Source: Myxococcaceae bacterium JPH2 (GTDB lineage: Bacteria; Myxococcota; Myxococcia; Myxococcales; Myxococcaceae). Taken from it: a stretch of 64,000 nt of DNA. Below, piece after piece: positions 9,098 to 16,704 of this stretch (position 1 is its first letter; each line of letters opens with the position of its first letter). The stretch covers positions 434,001-498,000 of the forward strand of contig JAEMGR010000003.1 of the NCBI GenBank assembly GCA_016458225.1, given 5' to 3'. The notes beneath the pieces were generated by a model, which saw only the letters and a program-made list of their open reading frames with translations, made no database searches and was not told the origin of the DNA. The position numbers were made by a program, and so were the translations under genes.

Positions 9098-10594
9098 ATG
9101 AACCGCACGCGCTGCTGGAAGGCCCTGCTCGTCACGGTACACATGGGATTGATGGTGCTCGCGGCGGGCTGCAACCGGACCGAGGTCGCCGCGCCGGCTC
9201 CCGCGCCACCGCCGCCTGTACCAGAGCGCCCGCTCGTCCCCGCCCAGGTTCGCGTGCTCCATGCCTCGCCGGACGCGCCGCCGGTGGATGTCTACGTCGA
9301 GGGCAGCACCCGGCCGTTGGCCGTGCGCGTCGCGTATGGCTCCACCACGACCTACGCCACCCTGCCGCCCGGCGACATCACCGTGGAGCTGAGGGCCTCG
9401 GGCTCGGCCGCGACCACGCCGCCCCTGCTCACCACGCACGTCACGCTGGAACAGGAAGCGCGCTGGACGGTGGTGGTCGCGGGCCTGTTCGCCGGACATG
9501 ACCCGGCCTCGGTCTTCCGCGCGCTGTCCCTGCGCGAGCCACCGCGCGACGAGGTCTCCATCGAGCAAGCGCAGGTCCGGCTGGTGAACGCGGGCGTGGA
9601 CGCGCCGACGCTCGGCTTCGACGTGGGCGACGACGGCACCGTGGACACCGAGCTGCTGGAGCGCTTCGCGAGCACAGGTGATGCGACAGGCAATGTTCCC
9701 GCGGGTGAGTCACTCCAGCTCGGCGTGGTGATGGGCGCGAATGGCGAGCGCGTGACGGCGTTCACCCTGCCGCCGCTCGTGGCCGGCACGCAGACGCTCA
9801 TCGTCGCCACGGGCCTGATGACCGAGCCCGCGCGCGCGGGCAATGGCTTCTCGCTGCTCATGGCAGGACGCGACGGCACGCTCGCCATCCTGCGACAGAA
9901 TCCCGTGGTGTACGCGGTGCACGCCTCGCCGGATGCGCCGACGATGGAGCTGTTCACCGGAGCGCGAGCCCTCTTCGCCCCGCTGTCCTTTGGAACGATG
10001 TCCGGCCCGGTGCAGGTGCCGCCCGGCGAGTACACGCTCGATGCCTTCGGCGTGACGCTGGACCACGTCCGTCCCGCGGGCTCGCCCGCCGCGTCGTCTC
10101 GCACGCCGGAGCTGGTGGCCGGTGAGCGCTACCTGCTCGTCGCGTCGGGCTACCTCGCGCCGCCCACGCCGCAGTCCCCGGCCTTCACGCTGCTGCCGTT
10201 CGCCGAGGGCTTCTCACACGACTCCAGCAACGTCCTCGTGCGGCTCGTGCACGCGGCGCCGGGCAGCCCCGCCGTGGACGTGGGCCTCGTGGGCCCGGAG
10301 CAGCGCGTCCTCCAGGATGCGCCCTTCGTCGATCAATCTTTCGGCGGCGCGTCCGCGGCCTCGGGCCTGCCGCTGCCTCCAGACAGCCTCCTGCTGGGAG
10401 TGACGCCCTCCTCCGAGGCCAACCGCTACCCGCGCGCCCGCTTCCACCTGGACTCGGGCACGCGCGTGGGTCAGCGCCTGTTCGCCGTGGCCGCCAATCC
10501 ACCGGGAGGCGCGGGCGCGTGGAACCTGCGCTTGCTGTTGGTGGATACCGCGCCCACGCCGTGGACGCTCGGCGCGTTGCTCCCGGAGAAGTAG
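9098..10594 (+). CDS. DUF4397 domain lipoprotein
   Basis: This is an exported lipoprotein of about 498 residues with repeated DUF4397-type domains. The chosen start gives a signal peptide with a good lipobox (VLAAGC); the longer frame adds nine residues with no signal logic. The hallmark motif V-x-V-L-H-A-S-P-D-A-P appears near residue 50 (RVLHASPDAPPVDVYV), is repeated in the middle (VHASPDAPTMEL) and degenerates to VHAAPGSPAVDV in the last third, indicating three tandem units. The biochemical role of the family is unknown; in myxobacteria these are usually predicted surface or periplasmic proteins. It is followed by tag, with an inverted repeat in between. Confidence 0.85.
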   Translation: MNRTRCWKALLVTVHMGLMVLAAGCNRTEVAAPAPAPPPPVPERPLVPAQVRVLHASPDAPPVDVYVEGSTRPLAVRVAYGSTTTYATLPPGDITVELRASGSAATTPPLLTTHVTLEQEARWTVVVAGLFAGHDPASVFRALSLREPPRDEVSIEQAQVRLVNAGVDAPTLGFDVGDDGTVDTELLERFASTGDATGNVPAGESLQLGVVMGANGERVTAFTLPPLVAGTQTLIVATGLMTEPARAGNGFSLLMAGRDGTLAILRQNPVVYAVHASPDAPTMELFTGARALFAPLSFGTMSGPVQVPPGEYTLDAFGVTLDHVRPAGSPAASSRTPELVAGERYLLVASGYLAPPTPQSPAFTLLPFAEGFSHDSSNVLVRLVHAAPGSPAVDVGLVGPEQRVLQDAPFVDQSFGGASAASGLPLPPDSLLLGVTPSSEANRYPRARFHLDSGTRVGQRLFAVAANPPGGAGAWNLRLLLVDTAPTPWTLGALLPEK

Positions 10595-10608
10595 CGACGC
10601 GCGACGAA

Positions 10609-10675
10609 GCCCCGCTCCGCGAGCGCCTGTGGAACAATCCGCGCGCGACACGGCACGACGCATCAGGAGCGGGGC
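10609..10675 (+). promoter_or_regulatory. Inverted repeat enclosing the tag ribosome binding site
   Basis: GCCCCGCTCC (10609-10618) is perfectly complementary to GGAGCGGGGC (10666-10675), with 47 bases between. The right arm contains the AGGAG Shine-Dalgarno of tag and ends right before its ATG, so the folded form would hide the ribosome binding site. It may also act as a weak terminator for the lipoprotein gene. Confidence 0.45.
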
Positions 10676-11314
10676 ATGAGCGGGACGGAGCAGGAGGGAG
10701 TGCGGGGGACGGACGGACAGGTGCGCTGCGGCTGGGCCGGCATCGCCCCCGAGCTGGAGCCGTATCACGACACGGAGTGGGGCTTCCCCGTCGTGGACGA
10801 CACGCGCCTCTTCGAGAAGCTCTGCCTGGAGGGCTTCCAGTCCGGGTTGAGCTGGCTGACCATCCTCCGCAAGCGCGGGGCCTTCCGCGAGGCCTTCGAG
10901 GGCTTCGACTTCGAGAGGGTCGCGCGCTTCACCCCGAAGCGCGTGGAGAAGCTCCTGGGCAACGCCGGCATCATCCGGCACCGGGGCAAGATTGAGTCCG
11001 CCATCCACAACGCCAAGCAGGTGCGCGCGCTGCGCGATGAGTTCGGCTCGCTCGCGGCGTACTTCTGGCGCTTCGAGCCCGGGCCTCAAGCGCGGCCTGC
11101 GCGCATGACCCGCGCCGTCGCCGCCTCGCTCACGCAGACTCCCGAGTCCCAGGCATTGGCCAAGGACCTCAAGAAGCGCGGCTGGACCTTCGTGGGGCCC
11201 ACCACCGTGTATGCCTTCATGCAGGCGATGGGGCTCGTGAACGACCACCTGGACGCCTGCTGCGTCCGCGCCGAGGCGGAGCGCCGCCGCGACAAGCTGA
11301 AGCGCCCGAAGTGA
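10676..11314 (+). CDS. tag: DNA-3-methyladenine glycosylase I
   Basis: This cytoplasmic base-excision repair enzyme removes 3-methyladenine from alkylated DNA. The family signature is clear from residue 19: RCGWAG, then YHDTEWGFPV, then LCLEGFQSGLSWLTILRKR with the helix-hairpin-helix region. The zinc-binding set known from E. coli Tag is present, with Cys and His near the N-terminus and His and Cys in VNDHLDACC near the C-terminus. The 212-residue length is slightly above E. coli Tag (187), owing to a short N-terminal extension. The AGGAG ribosome binding site lies inside an inverted repeat. A GC-rich hairpin just after the stop codon is a probable terminator. Confidence 0.95.
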   Translation: MSGTEQEGVRGTDGQVRCGWAGIAPELEPYHDTEWGFPVVDDTRLFEKLCLEGFQSGLSWLTILRKRGAFREAFEGFDFERVARFTPKRVEKLLGNAGIIRHRGKIESAIHNAKQVRALRDEFGSLAAYFWRFEPGPQARPARMTRAVAASLTQTPESQALAKDLKKRGWTFVGPTTVYAFMQAMGLVNDHLDACCVRAEAERRRDKLKRPK

Positions 11315-11331
11315 CACTGGCGCCATGTCAA

Positions 11332-11363
11332 GGCGGACCCGCGTGCTCCGCGGGTTCACCGCC
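11332..11363 (+). terminator. Hairpin downstream of tag
   Basis: ACCCGCG (11337-11343) pairs with CGCGGGT (11349-11355) around a 5-base loop, with outer GGCGG / CCGCC arms extending the stem. It lies 17 bp after the tag stop codon and has no T-run, so termination is probable rather than certain. Confidence 0.55.
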
Positions 11364-11414
11364 ATTCGAGCGGCATCCGGCCGGGGCTTCCCACCGCGCC
11401 GGTAGATTCGCGGC

Positions 11415-11846
11415 ATGAACCGAACCCTCGTCCTGCTGAGTCTGCTGTTCACCGCTCCCGCGCTGGCGGAGAGCGCCGAGGAGAAAGCCATCCTCCAGGT
11501 CGAGCGCGACTGGTGCGCCGCCGCGCTCCGCAGCGATGCCGCGGCGCTCGAGCAACTCCTGCTCGACGACTACACGCTCACCGGCTCCAACGGCGTCATC
11601 ACCACCAAGGCCAACGACGTCACCGAGGCGAAGCAGGGAGACCCCAAGTACGAGGTCTTCGAGAACCGGGACATGAAGGTGCGCGTGCACGGCGACACCG
11701 CCGTCGTCACCGGGCGCACCCACGTGAAGGGCGTCTCCGGGGGCAAGGCCTTCAGCGCGGTGTTCCAGTTCACCGACACCCTGGTCAAGGTGAAGGGCAA
11801 GTGGCGCCCGCTCGCGGGCCACGTGTCGCGCATCACGGATGCGTAG
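11415..11846 (+). CDS. Exported NTF2-like (SnoaL/DUF4440-type) protein
   Basis: This is a small secreted protein with an NTF2-like cone fold. It has a signal peptide at 1-18 (LVLLSLLFTAPALA) and then the typical helix (EEKAILQVERDWCAAAL) and the DDYTLTGSNGVITTK turn of DUF4440 proteins. The middle GDTAVVTGRTHVKG strand and the final WRPLAGHVSRI strand complete the fold. Family members include ketosteroid-isomerase-like enzymes and non-catalytic binding proteins, so a catalytic role cannot be assumed. It follows the tag hairpin by about 50 bp and probably has its own promoter. Another exported NTF2-like gene lies 0.5 kb away on the other strand. Confidence 0.8.
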   Translation: MNRTLVLLSLLFTAPALAESAEEKAILQVERDWCAAALRSDAAALEQLLLDDYTLTGSNGVITTKANDVTEAKQGDPKYEVFENRDMKVRVHGDTAVVTGRTHVKGVSGGKAFSAVFQFTDTLVKVKGKWRPLAGHVSRITDA

Positions 11847-11970
11847 CCAGAGCACGCCGCGCGGCACGCGGTGACACTTTCAAATCGGTCCGGTGTTGCA
11901 CGGCCCGAGGAACGCCGGCCGGGTGCGTTCCTGGAGCACCTCGGGCCTGCACCCGTGGCGACCCACCGGC

Positions 11971-12318
11971 ATGCGACAGGTATTCAAGGACCCATCCTAC
12001 GAAGCGGCGTGGCAGCGCTTTCGCTGGCGTGCGCGCGCGCACCTCGGAGCCCTGCTAGGTGGATTCCTCTCGGCCGCGCTGATGGCCTTCACGCGCGGCG
12101 CCGTCCTGGGAGGGCCGGGCGCCTGGCTCAAGTACCTGGGCCTCTCGTGGTTCATCACGCTGCCCATCACCTCGCATCGGGTGACGCGCTGGCCGTGCCC
12201 GCGCTGCGGACACCCCTTCCATCAGCGGGGCGCCGTGGCCCTCTGCACCACCCCGAGCTGCCTCCACTGCGGGCTGCCCAAGTGGGCCGGCTCCGCCCAC
12301 GCTCCATCTTCCGGCTGA
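11971..12318 (+). CDS. Small membrane protein with C-terminal zinc ribbon
   Basis: This 115-residue protein was not recognised. From the ATG at 11971 it has an amphipathic N-terminus, two hydrophobic segments (about 22-40 and 50-64) that look like membrane helices, and a C-terminal CPRCGHPF ... CLHCG pair that fits a four-Cys zinc ribbon. The frame is open upstream to 11893 and no good ribosome binding site is visible for either start, so the N-terminus is uncertain. A bidirectional hairpin terminator follows 14 bp after the stop. Confidence 0.65.
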   Translation: MRQVFKDPSYEAAWQRFRWRARAHLGALLGGFLSAALMAFTRGAVLGGPGAWLKYLGLSWFITLPITSHRVTRWPCPRCGHPFHQRGAVALCTTPSCLHCGLPKWAGSAHAPSSG

Positions 12319-12332
12319 CTTGACACAACCCA

Positions 12333-12363
12333 CCACGCCCCGAAAGACAAGCTCGGGGCGTGG
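12333..12363. terminator. Bidirectional hairpin between convergent genes
   Basis: A perfect 11-bp stem, CCACGCCCCGA (12333-12343) and TCGGGGCGTGG (12353-12363), has a 9-base loop. It lies 14 bp after one stop codon and 14 bp before the stop codon of the converging gene, a classic position for a shared terminator. Confidence 0.8.
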
Positions 12364-12377
12364 CGCGATGACAGCGA

Positions 12378-12914
12378 TTACTTCTTGCTCGCCTCGACGA
12401 AGCCGGCAGAGTCCTCGTAGAAGTGGTACTCGAGGATCTTCCCATCCTTGACCAGGACCTTCAGCGCCCAATCGCTGGCGTAGGGCTTGCCCGTCGAGCG
12501 GATGTTGTGCACGAAGGCGCCGCTGGCGTACGCCACGTCACCATCGCCGATGAGGTGCTCCACCGAGAACGCCTTGGTGTCGAAGTTCTTGCCCAGGTTG
12601 GTCACGAACTCCTTGGCGCCATCCTTCCCCTTGTAGCTGCCGTGGAGCTGCTCGCCCTTGCGGTCGCCCTTGCGCACCGCGACGATGAGCGCGTCCGGGT
12701 GGAAGGAATTGACGACGCCGTCCGCGTCGCCCTTGCCAAACGCGTCAAAGAAACCCTTCAGGACGTCAGCGGAAGTCTTGGTGGTGGTGGCCATGGTCTT
12801 GCTCTTCGGGGTGGTTGAGGTTGCGGCGGCGGCGGTCTTGGTAGGCTCCGCAACAGCCTGGGTGGAAAGGGTCAGCGCGAAGACGACAGCGGTCAGGGAA
12901 AGACGAGCCTTCAT
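12378..12914 (-). CDS. Exported NTF2-like / SnoaL-type protein
   Basis: This 178-residue secreted protein has a signal peptide at about 1-22 (TAVVFALTLSTQAVA), a Thr/Lys-rich linker and then an NTF2-like domain: helix SADVLKGFFDAFGKGDADGVVNSFHPDALI, strand KDGAKEFVTNLGKNF and the ending SDWALKVLVKDGKILEYHFYED. That ending is typical of ketosteroid-isomerase-like SnoaL proteins. No catalytic residue set can be assigned. The 175-bp spacer to the divergent AraC gene should hold its promoter. Confidence 0.8.
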   Translation of the reverse strand: MKARLSLTAVVFALTLSTQAVAEPTKTAAAATSTTPKSKTMATTTKTSADVLKGFFDAFGKGDADGVVNSFHPDALIVAVRKGDRKGEQLHGSYKGKDGAKEFVTNLGKNFDTKAFSVEHLIGDGDVAYASGAFVHNIRSTGKPYASDWALKVLVKDGKILEYHFYEDSAGFVEASKK

Positions 12915-13089
12915 GGTCGGATTTGCTCCCGGGTGTTGTTGGGATGAGCGGCGTCCAACCTATGGACAACCCACGCTACGAACAATGAGCGGAACGCTCG
13001 ATTTTCAGTCCAAACGTCTCGCGGGCGTGGATGCGTGGCGAGATGGCGTTATGCTCCAGTCCGTTCGTATTCACACGGGGTGAACACTC

Positions 13090-14049
13090 ATGGATGTGCT
13101 GGCGAACGTGCTCGGCGTCACGCAGCTGGGCAACACGATGCTGTGCCAGTCGGAGCTGGTGGCGCCCTGGGGATTGGACATCCATGCCCATACCAAGACC
13201 GCCGTGCACATCGTCCAGCGCGGGGTCTGCTGGCTCCACCTGGAGGGTGAGGCAGAGCCCATGCGGCTCGTCCCGGGCGACCTCGTGCTGGTGGGCTCGG
13301 GCATCCGCCACCACCTCACGCACGCGCCCCACGGGGCCGTGGAGCCCTGGGAGCAGGCCCTGACGAACATGAAGGACCGGCTGGCCGCGCTGCCCGCCTC
13401 CGCCAGCGCGGACGCCACCGCGCTCTTGTGCGCCGCCTATGAGTTCGAGCAGGACGGCCAGCACCCGCTCCTGGCGCTGCTGCCCCAGCTCATCCGCCTG
13501 CACGTCGACACCTCCGACGAGAGCGGCCAGTTCCACGCGCTGGTGCGGCTCTTGTCGCACGAGTCGGGCCGCAAGCTGCCGGGCTCGGACATCATCATCC
13601 CGCGGCTGGTGGACAGTCTGTTCGTCTTCATCGTGCGCGCCTGGCTGGAGAGCCAGCCCGTGGGCGCGGGCGGCTGGTTTGGCGCGCTGAGGGACCCGCA
13701 GATTGGCAAGGCCCTGTCCCTCATCCACGAGAGCCCGGAGCTGCCCTGGACGGTGGAGAGCCTCGCGGCGAAGGTCGCCCTGTCTCGGGCTGCCTTCGCG
13801 CGACGCTTCGTGGAGCTGGTGGGAGAGCCGCCGCTCAAATACCTGACGCGCTGGCGGATGAGCCTGGCGGCGAAAATCCTCAAGACGACCAGCGAGTCCG
13901 TGGATGAGATTGCCACGCGGGTGGGCTACGACTCATCCACGGGCTTCGGCAAAGCCTTTCAGAGACACCTGCGCGTGTCCCCCGGACGCTACCGCGCCAC
14001 CGCGCCCACGGATGCACGCGGGCGGGTGGCGCAGTTCGCGGAGGGCTAA
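13090..14049 (+). CDS. AraC-family transcriptional regulator with N-terminal cupin
   Basis: This is a DNA-binding regulator of 319 residues. The N-terminal half (about 10-190) is a cupin of the AraC-binding type (VQRGVCWLHLEGE ... LVPGDLVLVGSG), likely the effector pocket. The last 100 residues hold two helix-turn-helix motifs: WTVESLAAKVALSRAAFARRF and a second in DEIATRVGYDSSTGFGKAF, followed by the conserved family ending SPGRYR. The gene is convergent with the porin gene (2 bp between stop codons). It may control the neighbouring biosynthetic operon, but nothing in the sequence proves this. Confidence 0.9.
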   Translation: MDVLANVLGVTQLGNTMLCQSELVAPWGLDIHAHTKTAVHIVQRGVCWLHLEGEAEPMRLVPGDLVLVGSGIRHHLTHAPHGAVEPWEQALTNMKDRLAALPASASADATALLCAAYEFEQDGQHPLLALLPQLIRLHVDTSDESGQFHALVRLLSHESGRKLPGSDIIIPRLVDSLFVFIVRAWLESQPVGAGGWFGALRDPQIGKALSLIHESPELPWTVESLAAKVALSRAAFARRFVELVGEPPLKYLTRWRMSLAAKILKTTSESVDEIATRVGYDSSTGFGKAFQRHLRVSPGRYRATAPTDARGRVAQFAEG

Positions 14050-14051
14050 CC

Positions 14052-15299
14052 TCAGAGCGGCGAGTACTGGAGCCCCAGCGAGACGCTCTTGGACACGCTG
14101 GTGCCCAGCCACTGGCGCGCGCCATCCACGCCAATGCGGAGGTTGTAGCCAATCAGGTGATAGGCGAGCGACAGGTCCACGGACTTGAGCACGGAGAGCT
14201 GCGGCTGGAGCACGCCGGGCGAGGCCTGCTCCCAGCGCACGCCCACCTGCGTGATTCCAGGCCCCAGCTTCACGGCGGGCACATACGCCCCCGTGACGGC
14301 GAACGAGCGCCGGTACGGGCGGTGCTCGTCGTATTGGTAATACGCCGCGTCGAACGTCACAGTGCCGTTGCCGCCGAGCTTCTTCTCCGCGAAGGCATCC
14401 GCCGTCACTGCCCACAAGTTACCCACCGCCTGGGGCGCGGCCTGCGCCGCCTCCACCCCGCCCACGAGGAGCGGCAGGACGGTGGACGTGGCGGACACCG
14501 GCGCCGTCCACGTGCGGCCGTCATGCTGATACTGCATGGCCACGCCCACCGAGACGACGTCCTTCTCTCCCAGGTAGGAGCTGTTGACGAAGTACCCAGG
14601 CTCCTTGTCCAGGAAGCTCATGCTCACGCGGCCCGTGAAGCGCGGCGACTTGCCGCCCCCGTCGAGCTGGTGCGCCATCAGGTGATACTTGAACAGGCCC
14701 TGGTTCACCGAGCCCCACACCCCGAGCCCGGTGTCTCGACCGAACGGGCCGTTCTCCCCGCCAATGCGTCGCACGCCGCCGTAGATGCCGGGGTAGTTCC
14801 AGATGAGGTTGCGGAACGGACCGCTCAGGTTGAAGCGGTCGAACGGCACCACGAAGCGGCCCACCCAGATTTGCAGCGGGTCCGCCAGCTTGAACATGCC
14901 CACCGAGTCCAGCACCCGGGGCTGCGCGCTCTCGAACGTCTGGGCATACGCCACGGCGCTGAAGGCATACGAGAACCACGGGGTGAGCTGGCCGCTCACC
15001 CCGGGGACCACCAGGATGGAGTTGAGCGCGTAGTCATCCTGTCGCGCCTGCGGCTTCATCTGGAACAGCGAGTCCACCCGCGCCTGGAACCGGAACACCA
15101 CGGGCGACGGCGCGGGCGGCCCGGGCGCCACCGGCACCACGGGGGGCGCCGGAGGCACGGGCGTGGGCGCCGGCACCGAGGGGGCTGCCGGCTGCTCCGC
15201 GGGACTGGCCTCCTCCGCGAGCGCGCTCGCGGGAGCCACCACGCCCCAGGACAACGCCAAGGGAACCGCCAGGACTCGGACTGCCTGAAGTGTGTTCAT
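14052..15299 (-). CDS. Outer-membrane porin-like beta-barrel protein
   Basis: The protein of about 415 residues has a signal peptide (VLAVPLALSWGVVAPASALA), a Pro/Ala-rich linker (about 30-75) and then beta-barrel-like sequence with alternating hydrophobics, short turns and a C-terminal strand ending in SLGLQYSPL. Sections such as LQIWVGRFVVPFDRFNLSGP resemble phosphate-selective porin O/P-type proteins. The start is the ATG at 15299; a TTG two codons upstream is less likely. It begins 37 bp after the ABM gene on the same strand and may be the last gene of the long leftward operon, where it could provide passage across the outer membrane for the exported product. Confidence 0.75.
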   Translation of the reverse strand: MNTLQAVRVLAVPLALSWGVVAPASALAEEASPAEQPAAPSVPAPTPVPPAPPVVPVAPGPPAPSPVVFRFQARVDSLFQMKPQARQDDYALNSILVVPGVSGQLTPWFSYAFSAVAYAQTFESAQPRVLDSVGMFKLADPLQIWVGRFVVPFDRFNLSGPFRNLIWNYPGIYGGVRRIGGENGPFGRDTGLGVWGSVNQGLFKYHLMAHQLDGGGKSPRFTGRVSMSFLDKEPGYFVNSSYLGEKDVVSVGVAMQYQHDGRTWTAPVSATSTVLPLLVGGVEAAQAAPQAVGNLWAVTADAFAEKKLGGNGTVTFDAAYYQYDEHRPYRRSFAVTGAYVPAVKLGPGITQVGVRWEQASPGVLQPQLSVLKSVDLSLAYHLIGYNLRIGVDGARQWLGTSVSKSVSLGLQYSPL

Positions 15300-15336
15300 G
15301 ACCAAGCGCGAGGTGCGAAAGGGAAAAGGCAGCCGC

Positions 15337-15624
15337 TCAGACCGTCTTGAGCTTCATGACCTGGGTGCGGTCATTGAGGCCCTTGGTGAAGTAGGCGCGC
15401 GTGTGGTCCTTCTCCATGTGGACACGCAGCGCCTCCCGGTCCTGGAAGATTTCCCAGAGCACGAACGTGCCCGGGCGCTCCAGGTCCTCCAGGATGCGGA
15501 ACAGGATGCAGCCCGGCTCCTTCACGGTCTCCGCCACCAGCTCCCGCAGCGCGACCCGCATCTCCGCTTCCTTGCCGGGCTTCGCCGTGAGGAACGCCGT
15601 CATCTCTACTCGTTCGTCAGCCAT
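15337..15624 (-). CDS. Antibiotic biosynthesis monooxygenase (ABM) family protein
   Basis: This 95-residue protein is a ferredoxin-like dimeric alpha/beta barrel of the ABM / YgiN quinol monooxygenase type. Diagnostic parts are MTAFLTAKPGKEAEMRVALREL, EPGCILFRILED and FVLWEIFQDREALRVHME, with His in HMEKDHTRAYF as usual for the family. The ATG at 15624 is preceded by GGAG about ten bases upstream; a TTG at 15639 is an alternative. It begins 18 bp after the aldo/keto reductase stop. Relatives oxidise quinols or polyketide intermediates without cofactor, but many family members have no known reaction. Membership in the leftward biosynthetic operon suggests tailoring. Confidence 0.85.
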   Translation of the reverse strand: MADERVEMTAFLTAKPGKEAEMRVALRELVAETVKEPGCILFRILEDLERPGTFVLWEIFQDREALRVHMEKDHTRAYFTKGLNDRTQVMKLKTV

Positions 15625-15642
15625 CGTCACCGTCTCCAATTC

Positions 15643-16650
15643 CTAGCGTCCAATGCCCTTCATCGCGGCTTCCGGATAACGCGTCCCCACCACCTGGCTC
15701 GCGTCCACGGCCTGGGTGATGCGCGCCACCTCGCTCGCGCTCAACCGGAGCGCGCCCGCCGCGAAGTTGTCCCGCAGGTACTGCTCCCGGCGCGTGCCCG
15801 GGATGATGTGGATGTGCTCACCGCGCGCCAGCACCCACGCGAGCGCGAGCTGCGACGGCGTGCACCCGCGCTCGGCGGCGATCTTCTTCAGGTCCTCGAG
15901 GAGCGCCGCGTTGCGGTCGAAGTTGTCCCCGGAGAAGCGCGGCATGAACTGCCGCACGTCCCCGCTGCGCTTCAGGTCCCCCGCGTTGAGCGACGCGGTC
16001 AGCAAGCCCCGGCTCAGCGGGCTGTACGCCACGAAGGCCACGCCCAGCTCCTGGCACGTCGGCAACAACTCCATCTCCGGGTCGCGCGACAGGAGCGAGT
16101 ACTCCGTCTCCAGCGCGGCGATGGGATGCACCTTGTGGGCCCTGCGCAGCGTCTCCACGCTGACCTCGGACAACCCCAGCGCGCGCACCTTGCCGGCCTT
16201 CACCAGGTCGGCCATGGCCCCCACCGTCTCCTCGATGGGAACCGCCGGGTCCTTGCGGTGCACGTAGTAGAGGTCGATGTAGTCCAAACCCAGACGCGCC
16301 AGGCTCCGGTCACACGCCGCCTTCACGTACGCGGGGCTGCCATCCACGCTGCGCGCCAGCCCGCCCGCCGCGTCGCGGACGATGCCGAACTTGGTGGCCA
16401 GGAACACGCTCTGCCGCGGCACCGACTTCATGAACCGGCCGAGCAGCTGCTCGTTGGTGCCATTCCCATACATGTCCGACGTGTCCAGGTGCACGTAGCC
16501 CAGCTCGTGCGCCAGCGCCAGGATGCGCAGGTTCTCGGCCTCGTCAGACGGACCATAGAACTCACTCATGCCCATGCAGCCGAGCCCCACCCTGGGAAGG
16601 TTGGCCTTGCCCAGGGTGCCCAGCGACACCTTGCCCGCAACTCCAGTCAT
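15643..16650 (-). CDS. Aldo/keto reductase
   Basis: This is an NADPH-dependent TIM-barrel oxidoreductase of 335 residues. The catalytic tetrad known for the family is visible: Asp and Tyr in HLDTSDMYGNG, Lys in FLATKFG and His in DLYYVHRKDP. The N-terminal LPRVGLGCMGMSEFYG and the C-terminal HIHIIPGTRR (cofactor phosphate binding) are typical of the AKR13-like/YakC group. It lies 54 bp after the MFS gene and 18 bp before the ABM gene on the same strand, so it is probably part of the leftward operon. A carbonyl-reduction step on the locus product is plausible; the substrate is unknown. Confidence 0.92.
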   Translation of the reverse strand: MTGVAGKVSLGTLGKANLPRVGLGCMGMSEFYGPSDEAENLRILALAHELGYVHLDTSDMYGNGTNEQLLGRFMKSVPRQSVFLATKFGIVRDAAGGLARSVDGSPAYVKAACDRSLARLGLDYIDLYYVHRKDPAVPIEETVGAMADLVKAGKVRALGLSEVSVETLRRAHKVHPIAALETEYSLLSRDPEMELLPTCQELGVAFVAYSPLSRGLLTASLNAGDLKRSGDVRQFMPRFSGDNFDRNAALLEDLKKIAAERGCTPSQLALAWVLARGEHIHIIPGTRREQYLRDNFAAGALRLSASEVARITQAVDASQVVGTRYPEAAMKGIGR

Positions 16651-16704
16651 GTGTATTTCCCCTCGCGCGCGCGTCGGGCGCGCAATGGCGCACTCAATAC
16701 CAGC

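Noticed and set aside
15643-16650. Beta subunit of a voltage-gated K+ channel (AKR6)
   Set aside because: The aldo/keto reductase tetrad and C-terminal cofactor loop fit ordinary bacterial AKRs, and no channel gene is present.
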